Assembly: GCF_022179465.1 (NCBI RefSeq)
Contig: NZ_BPQV01000006.1
Location: 286,044-350,043, forward strand
From: Methylobacterium organophilum
GTDB lineage: Bacteria > Pseudomonadota > Alphaproteobacteria > Rhizobiales > Beijerinckiaceae
Direction of reading: 5' to 3'
DNA length: 64,000 nt
Under the pieces are notes generated by a model. The model had not been told where the DNA came from. It saw only the letters and a list, made by a program, of their open reading frames with translations, and searched no databases. A program made the translations under genes and the position numbers. Position 1 is the stretch's first letter. Every line of letters begins with the position of its first letter. Positions 60,260-64,000 of this stretch are shown piece after piece.

Positions 60260-60553
60260 ATGATCCGCAAGCTCGCCCTGCCCTTCGCCCTCTCCCTGGG
60301 GCTTCTCGCCGCCGCCTCCGGCGCCGAGGCCCGGGACGGATGCGGCCCCGGCTTCCATCGCGGCTATTACGGTTGGTGCCGGCCGAATCTCGGCGTCCGC
60401 GCCTACGGCTACGGGCCGGTCTATCCCCGCTTCGGCTATCACCGCTGGCACTACGGCTATCGCTACCGCTGGCACCGCGGCTACGCTTGGCACCGCGGCG
60501 GTTACCGCCATGCCGGCTGGCACGGCGGGTGGGGCTGGCATCGCCGCTGGTAG
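60260..60553 (+). CDS. Small secreted Gly/Tyr/His/Trp-rich protein (GCG_CRPN type)
   Basis: A 97-residue exported protein: signal peptide (LALPFALSLGLLAAASGAEA), then DGCGPGFHRGYYGWCRPN, the exact GCG_CRPN prefix, then about 50 residues of low-complexity repeats of YG, RYRWHRGY, GWHGGWGWHRRW. The tail is very rich in His, Tyr and Trp, suited to metal or polymer binding in the envelope. AAGGAG at 60248-60253 gives a firm start. It lies 46 bases after the previous GCG_CRPN gene and is probably cotranscribed. Confidence 0.85.
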   Translation: MIRKLALPFALSLGLLAAASGAEARDGCGPGFHRGYYGWCRPNLGVRAYGYGPVYPRFGYHRWHYGYRYRWHRGYAWHRGGYRHAGWHGGWGWHRRW

Positions 60554-60670
60554 GCGAGCCCGCGACGAGGTCGGCTCGGGAAGATCCGGCGCCCGACCGG
60601 CCCTCCCCTCGCTTCCCGGAGGCGGACGGCCGCCTTTCCTGCTAGGAGGCTCGCTCGATTCTCCTTCCCG

Positions 60671-60698
60671 AACGAGCGGGCAAGAACGAGCGGGCAAG
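60671..60698. repeat. Exact 14-base tandem repeat before purC
   Basis: AACGAGCGGGCAAG occurs twice in direct succession, ending four bases before the purC start codon. It duplicates the region where the ribosome site should be; a recent slippage event is likely. Confidence 0.8.
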
Positions 60699-60702
60699 AC
60701 GG

Positions 60703-61704
60703 ATGAAGGCCATCGCTTCCCTCGCGCATTACGCGCATCACGTCCTGGACGATGCCGAGATCGCCGGGCTGCCGAACCGGTACCGGGGCAAGGTCCGCGA
60801 CAATTACGACCTCCCCGACGGCCGCCGGATCCTCATCGCCACCGACCGGATCAGCGCCTTCGATCGCCCGCTCGCCGCCATCCCCTTCAAGGGGCAGGTG
60901 CTGACCCAGACGGCGCGCTTCTGGTTCGAGCGGACCGCCGATCTCTGCCCGAACCACGTACTCGACTATCCGGACCCGAACGTCGTCGTCGGACGCCGCC
61001 TCGCGATCCTGCCGGTCGAGATCGTGGTGCGCGGCTACCTCGCGGGCACGACCTCGACCTCGATCCTGACCCGCTACCAGCGCGGCGAGCGCGCGATGTA
61101 CGGCCACCGCCTCCCCGACGGCCTGCGCCCGAACGAGCGCCTGGCGGAGCCGATCATCACGCCGACGACGAAGGCCGCGGACGGGGCGCATGACGAGCCC
61201 CTCACCGCGGCGGCGATCCTGGAGCAGGGGCTGCTCACCGCCGCGCAGTGGCGGACCGTGTCCGAAGCGGCCCTGGCCCTGTTCGCCCGCGGCCAGGCGC
61301 TCGCGGCCGAGCGCGGGCTCATCCTCGCCGACACCAAATACGAGTTCGGGACCGACCCGGAGGGACGGATCGTGCTCGCCGACGAGGTCCATACCCCGGA
61401 CAGCAGCCGCTACTGGTTCGCGGCGAGCTATCCCGAGCGGTTCGCGGCCGGGGCCGCCCCGGAGAGCTTCGACAAGGACTACATCCGCAGCTGGGTCGCG
61501 GCCCGCTGCGACCCCTACCGGGACCCGATCCCGGAGATCCCGCGCGCGGTCGTGCTGGAGGCCGCCGCGGTCTATATCCGCGCCTACGAGACCATCACCG
61601 GCGAGACCTTCGTCCTTCCCGATCCGGCCGAGCGTCCCCTCGACCGCATCCGGGACAACCTCGCGCGCTACCTCCGGGACGGCGCCACGGGCGGGGCGCG
61701 ATAG
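60703..61704 (+). CDS. purC: Phosphoribosylaminoimidazole-succinocarboxamide synthase
   Basis: A 333-residue SAICAR synthetase, which joins CAIR and aspartate with ATP in purine synthesis. Visible are [12 protein letters not shown] (ATP loop), [33 protein letters not shown] and [15 protein letters not shown], and [12 protein letters not shown]. The length is that of the long form (yeast ADE1-like, about 300 residues) rather than the 240- to 255-residue form that many Rhizobiales carry beside purS/purQ. It may therefore be a second or alternative PurC. No other purine genes adjoin it. The ribosome site is poor and lies in the 14-base tandem repeat. Confidence 0.95.
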   Translation: MKAIASLAHYAHHVLDDAEIAGLPNRYRGKVRDNYDLPDGRRILIATDRISAFDRPLAAIPFKGQVLTQTARFWFERTADLCPNHVLDYPDPNVVVGRRLAILPVEIVVRGYLAGTTSTSILTRYQRGERAMYGHRLPDGLRPNERLAEPIITPTTKAADGAHDEPLTAAAILEQGLLTAAQWRTVSEAALALFARGQALAAERGLILADTKYEFGTDPEGRIVLADEVHTPDSSRYWFAASYPERFAAGAAPESFDKDYIRSWVAARCDPYRDPIPEIPRAVVLEAAAVYIRAYETITGETFVLPDPAERPLDRIRDNLARYLRDGATGGAR

Positions 61705-61830
61705 GGGCTGAACGCAATCAGCGTAGCCTTATGAAGGGCTGCTTTGGGTGGCGAGCGGCCCTTGGCCTGGCCCACCAGCCCACTTCTTCTTCGCCTCCTC
61801 CTTGAGCTACATACTCTGTCCACTGACAAG

Positions 61831-62667
61831 CTAGGCGTTTAACTCCCTACCAGCTTCTTCGACCAACCTATGCAATTCTGCGCCAATCCGCATCGCCAGT
61901 ATTTGGTAGAAGAAGATTATCTCGGACAGATCCGTAGAACTGAACAGGATGGTGTCTCCTGCTCTGTAAATCTTCTCTCGCACCACAGCCTCGGCACTTA
62001 GAGTCGTGCCAATGTCCTCTTGGCGTACTTCGAAGGGGTGTTCACGCTGAAGAAGCTGCCGTTCGCCGCTATGTAATGTCTGATATATATCCTGACCGGG
62101 CCATCTGATTGGCATTGTGTCACCGTCAGTCAACCTGCGCTCTGTCACTAACCCGCTATCATGAGCCAGACAGTTTCGAGCGTTGCCGAGCGACCTAAGG
62201 TACCGAGACTCATCGAGATGGCTCTGGTCTGTGTGGCCGGCTGGCGAGTGAAATTGTTCATGAACTGTCCACGTGTTAGCCAAGTTAGGCTTATGAACAA
62301 GGCAAAGGGTTCGGTGCGTTTTGAAATGCTCCAAATCGGCTATTGTCTCGATGGACGATACTACAAAGCGTTGATAATTCTGGTCCAGTTCGATCAAAGC
62401 CTGCCCGATTACCCAATTGCGGAATTGTTGCTGATAAGCCGGCCGCTGTTCCTCCGGGATTGGGTCTGGAACACCTACTGAAAGTTCTATGGGAGCCTTA
62501 AGACGGACCGAACTCAAAGGCGTGCCTTCTGCCGCATTAACAGCGTAACCGAGGAATACGGCGGCCCGCTGTAGCGCGTCGCGCATCGGCCTCTCATGAG
62601 AGGCGAGATCTACGATGATCGACGGTTGTCCGGCGCTCGCGGAATTGTCTCTGATGGCTGATACCAC
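61831..62667 (-). CDS. Hypothetical protein with HEPN-type Rx4H motif, low GC
   Basis: A 278-residue soluble protein that I do not recognise as a named family. It is helix-rich and contains RNCLAH (R-x4-H) within LRSLGNARNCLAHDSGLV, the wording of HEPN-domain RNases and nucleotidyltransferase partners (Rx4-6H motif). Base composition is clearly less GC-rich than all neighbours, and codon use includes many A/T-ended codons, so transfer is likely. The start is GTG at 62667; Met28 is an alternative. No antitoxin or defence partner is adjacent. A role in phage defence or stress RNA cleavage is a hypothesis from the motif alone. Confidence 0.6.
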   Translation of the reverse strand: MVSAIRDNSASAGQPSIIVDLASHERPMRDALQRAAVFLGYAVNAAEGTPLSSVRLKAPIELSVGVPDPIPEEQRPAYQQQFRNWVIGQALIELDQNYQRFVVSSIETIADLEHFKTHRTLCLVHKPNLANTWTVHEQFHSPAGHTDQSHLDESRYLRSLGNARNCLAHDSGLVTERRLTDGDTMPIRWPGQDIYQTLHSGERQLLQREHPFEVRQEDIGTTLSAEAVVREKIYRAGDTILFSSTDLSEIIFFYQILAMRIGAELHRLVEEAGRELNA

Positions 62668-62948
62668 GGCAATTTCTTAATCAGTCAGTGATACGCTCTC
62701 TGTCCGGCGTCCGATAATGCCTCGGTCCGGACTTTAATGGCGAGCTCGGCTCAACGTCCGACATGAGTCGAAAGCGGTCACTAATAACGGCCAAGCTGAT
62801 TGAGTTCATACCATAGAGCAGTAATCCGGCCTAGCGACGTCGGGCCAGCGGGACTCTGCCGCGCGGCGCCTCGACCGCAGGTCGGCCCCGGACCCGTCCC
62901 GCCTCTCGCGCGGTTCCTGGCAGGAGCGAGCCTCTGCGCGGGACCGGA

Positions 62949-63614
62949 ATGCCGAAGAACAAGGGACCTCAGCCTGCCACCCCCCGGATCGATGGGGCGG
63001 CCCCGCCCCTCGATCCGGAAAGCGCCCTCGCCGACTCCCTTGCCGGTCGGGCGACCTGCGCCCCTCCCCTGATCCATGTCGCCCGCGACCGGCGCCGTCT
63101 CGACCGCATCGCCGCCGCCCTGCGGGCCTTCTTCCCGGGGATGTCCTATGCCCTGCTCCCGGAATGGGATTGCCTGCCCTTCGACCGGGTCTCGCCCTCG
63201 CGCGTGACGATGGGTCTGCGCACCGGCGTGCTGCGCTGGCTGACGGACAGGGCGAACCTGCCGCGGATCCTGCTGACGACCCCGCCCGCCCTGATCCAGC
63301 GCGTGCCGCCGCCGGGGACCTGGGCCGCGGCGCATCGAGAGTTCCGGGCGGGCGATGCCATCGTGCCCGTGATGCACCAGCCGATCCGCACCGGGCTGGC
63401 GCCCTTCGCCCCCGACACCGTGCGGGCCGCCCTGCGGTGCGAGCGCCGCCGGGGCGGGCGCAGCTTCGTGGTCTGCCGGGGCGACCGCCTGATCGCGACC
63501 GCGGCCGGTGGGGATCCGGCCGCCGGCCTCGACTGGGCCCGGACCTTCCTGGACGCGCTGGAGGCGCCGCCGGAGGGGGCCAGGGCGCGGTCGAGCGCGC
63601 GGGCGGCCGCATGA
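62949..63614 (+). CDS. Mfd-derived mini-protein with large internal deletion
   Basis: A 221-residue protein that looks like pieces of transcription-repair coupling factor Mfd (about 1150 residues). Residues 44-125 match the N-terminal UvrB-homology part (ALLPEWDCLPFDRVSPS, then ILLTTPPALIQRVPP). After FRAGDAIV the sequence jumps to the helicase-region block (MHQPIRTGLAPFAPDTVRAALRCERRRGGRSFVVC), normally several hundred residues later. The RNA-polymerase-binding domain and Walker motifs are missing. The frame is open, so it may still be made, perhaps as a UvrA-binding decoy, or it may be a pseudogene. The comparison is from memory of Mfd sequence. Confidence 0.6.
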   Translation: MPKNKGPQPATPRIDGAAPPLDPESALADSLAGRATCAPPLIHVARDRRRLDRIAAALRAFFPGMSYALLPEWDCLPFDRVSPSRVTMGLRTGVLRWLTDRANLPRILLTTPPALIQRVPPPGTWAAAHREFRAGDAIVPVMHQPIRTGLAPFAPDTVRAALRCERRRGGRSFVVCRGDRLIATAAGGDPAAGLDWARTFLDALEAPPEGARARSSARAAA

Positions 63615-63648
63615 GCGGGGCGGCGGGCTCTTGAAGGCGGGTGGAGCG

Positions 63649-63867
63649 ATGGGATTGCAGGACAGGGTCGGCTTCGACGCGATCCGGGAGCGCGCCTACG
63701 AATTGTGGGAGCGCCACCATCGGCCGGACGGCTGCGAGATGACGTTCTGGCTCATGGCCGAACGCCTGCTCGAGGCGGAGCGGGCGGCCATGTCGGTGGC
63801 GGCGCCCGAACCGGACGAGAGCGGGCCCAAGGGGGATGGCGGATCCGGCGCGAGCGACGCCGTGTAA
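63649..63867 (+). CDS. DUF2934 family protein
   Basis: A 72-residue cytoplasmic protein with the DUF2934 pattern IRERAYELWERHHRPDG ... TFWLMAERLLEAE in its first 47 residues, then a Gly/Asp/Ser-rich tail. The family is very common in Methylobacterium and other Rhizobiales, often in several copies, with no known function. GGAG lies a few bases before the ATG at 63649. It follows the Mfd-derived gene by 34 bases. Confidence 0.8.
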   Translation: MGLQDRVGFDAIRERAYELWERHHRPDGCEMTFWLMAERLLEAERAAMSVAAPEPDESGPKGDGGSGASDAV

Positions 63868-63912
63868 GCGCGGCGGCCGGTTTCGGGTTTCGGAGCCGGC
63901 TTGAGAAACGTG

Positions 63913-63941
63913 TTGACGTGCGGTGAGGGTGTGCCTATACC
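63913..63941 (+). promoter_or_regulatory. Strong sigma-70-type promoter at window end
   Basis: TTGACG (63913-63918) and TATACC (63936-63941) are exactly 17 bases apart, the best promoter-like pair seen in the window. It points toward a gene beginning near or beyond the right edge. Confidence 0.6.
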
Positions 63942-63966
63942 CGGCTCATCGGCGCCGGCCGCGGGA

Positions 63967-64000
63967 GTGGACCGGTTGCTGCGGCATCTTCTGGTGATGG
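63967..64000 (+). CDS. Possible start of a further gene, cut by window edge
   Basis: GTG at 63967 begins an open frame (VDRLLRHLLVM) with GCGGGA just upstream and a good promoter 26 bases before. Only eleven residues are inside the window, so no function can be given. Confidence 0.25.
   Translation, partial: MDRLLRHLLVM

Noticed and set aside
60671-60698. CRISPR-like repeats here or at 16801
   Set aside because: Only two or three contiguous units with no spacers; simple tandem duplications.
61705-61830. Attachment site of an island carrying the HEPN-motif gene
   Set aside because: No tRNA gene, integrase or flanking direct repeat could be found on either side.

Overview
The window is about 64 kb of very GC-rich DNA that looks like an alphaproteobacterial chromosome of the order Hyphomicrobiales, most probably Methylobacterium or a close relative. 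This is inferred from gene content: a long chemosensory operon with ParA, GCG_CRPN-type small secreted proteins, autotransporters and many GntR/LysR/MarR-controlled catabolic clusters. Codon use and gene style are uniform except for one low-GC gene near 62 kb. I see no rRNA, tRNA, CRISPR array or complete insertion sequence.

Region by region. (1) 1-12 kb is an accessory metabolic region. It holds the 3' end of an aldehyde dehydrogenase gene (98 percent identical to a complete copy at 43 kb), the tail of a lost SphA-type outer membrane gene, isochorismatase-family hydrolase, MarR, enamidase-like amidohydrolase, a decayed MHS-type transporter, a DUF971 / AprA-like flavoprotein / AprB-like ferredoxin / HEAT-repeat operon, and an opposing LysR - nitrilase - DUF485 - acetate-type symporter operon. 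(2) 12.2-15.6 kb is a subtilisin-type autotransporter. (3) 15.6-27.8 kb is one chemosensory system on the minus strand: soluble receptor with two signalling tips, triple-CheW scaffold, CheB, HEAT protein, CheR, CheY, CheA, STAS protein, ParA, then a second CheY with a membrane MCP-like protein. (4) 28.3-30.2 kb is a GGDEF-EAL membrane protein. (5) 30.6-44.4 kb is a self-contained catabolic unit. It comprises a divergent GntR regulator, PF06684 protein, an alpha/beta-hydrolase / flavin-reductase fusion, LLM flavin monooxygenase, aldehyde dehydrogenase, NIPSNAP protein, a PotDBCA-type ABC importer, and then a porin with a second aldehyde dehydrogenase. Two near-identical operator-like sequences link the two transcription units. 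(6) 44.5-51.2 kb carries a membrane chemoreceptor, a second LLM oxidoreductase, and an OmpR-family two-component system next to a membrane-anchored OB-fold/PepSY-like protein. (7) 51.5-55.1 kb is an autotransporter whose passenger is a PAP2-type acid phosphatase. (8) 55.2-60.6 kb holds a DsbA-like protein, a small exported protein, a second OmpR-family two-component system, a secreted alpha/beta hydrolase and two small Gly/His-rich secreted proteins. A four-part direct-repeat array occurs in front of two of these units and marks a probable regulon. (9) 60.7-64 kb carries a long-form PurC, a low-GC HEPN-motif gene, a shrunken Mfd derivative, a DUF2934 protein and a strong promoter running off the end.

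The most interesting material is the GntR-controlled monooxygenase unit with its three-domain fusion enzyme, the direct-repeat array shared by the two-component locus and the GCG_CRPN gene, the ParA-associated soluble receptor with two signalling tips, and the Mfd-derived mini-protein.
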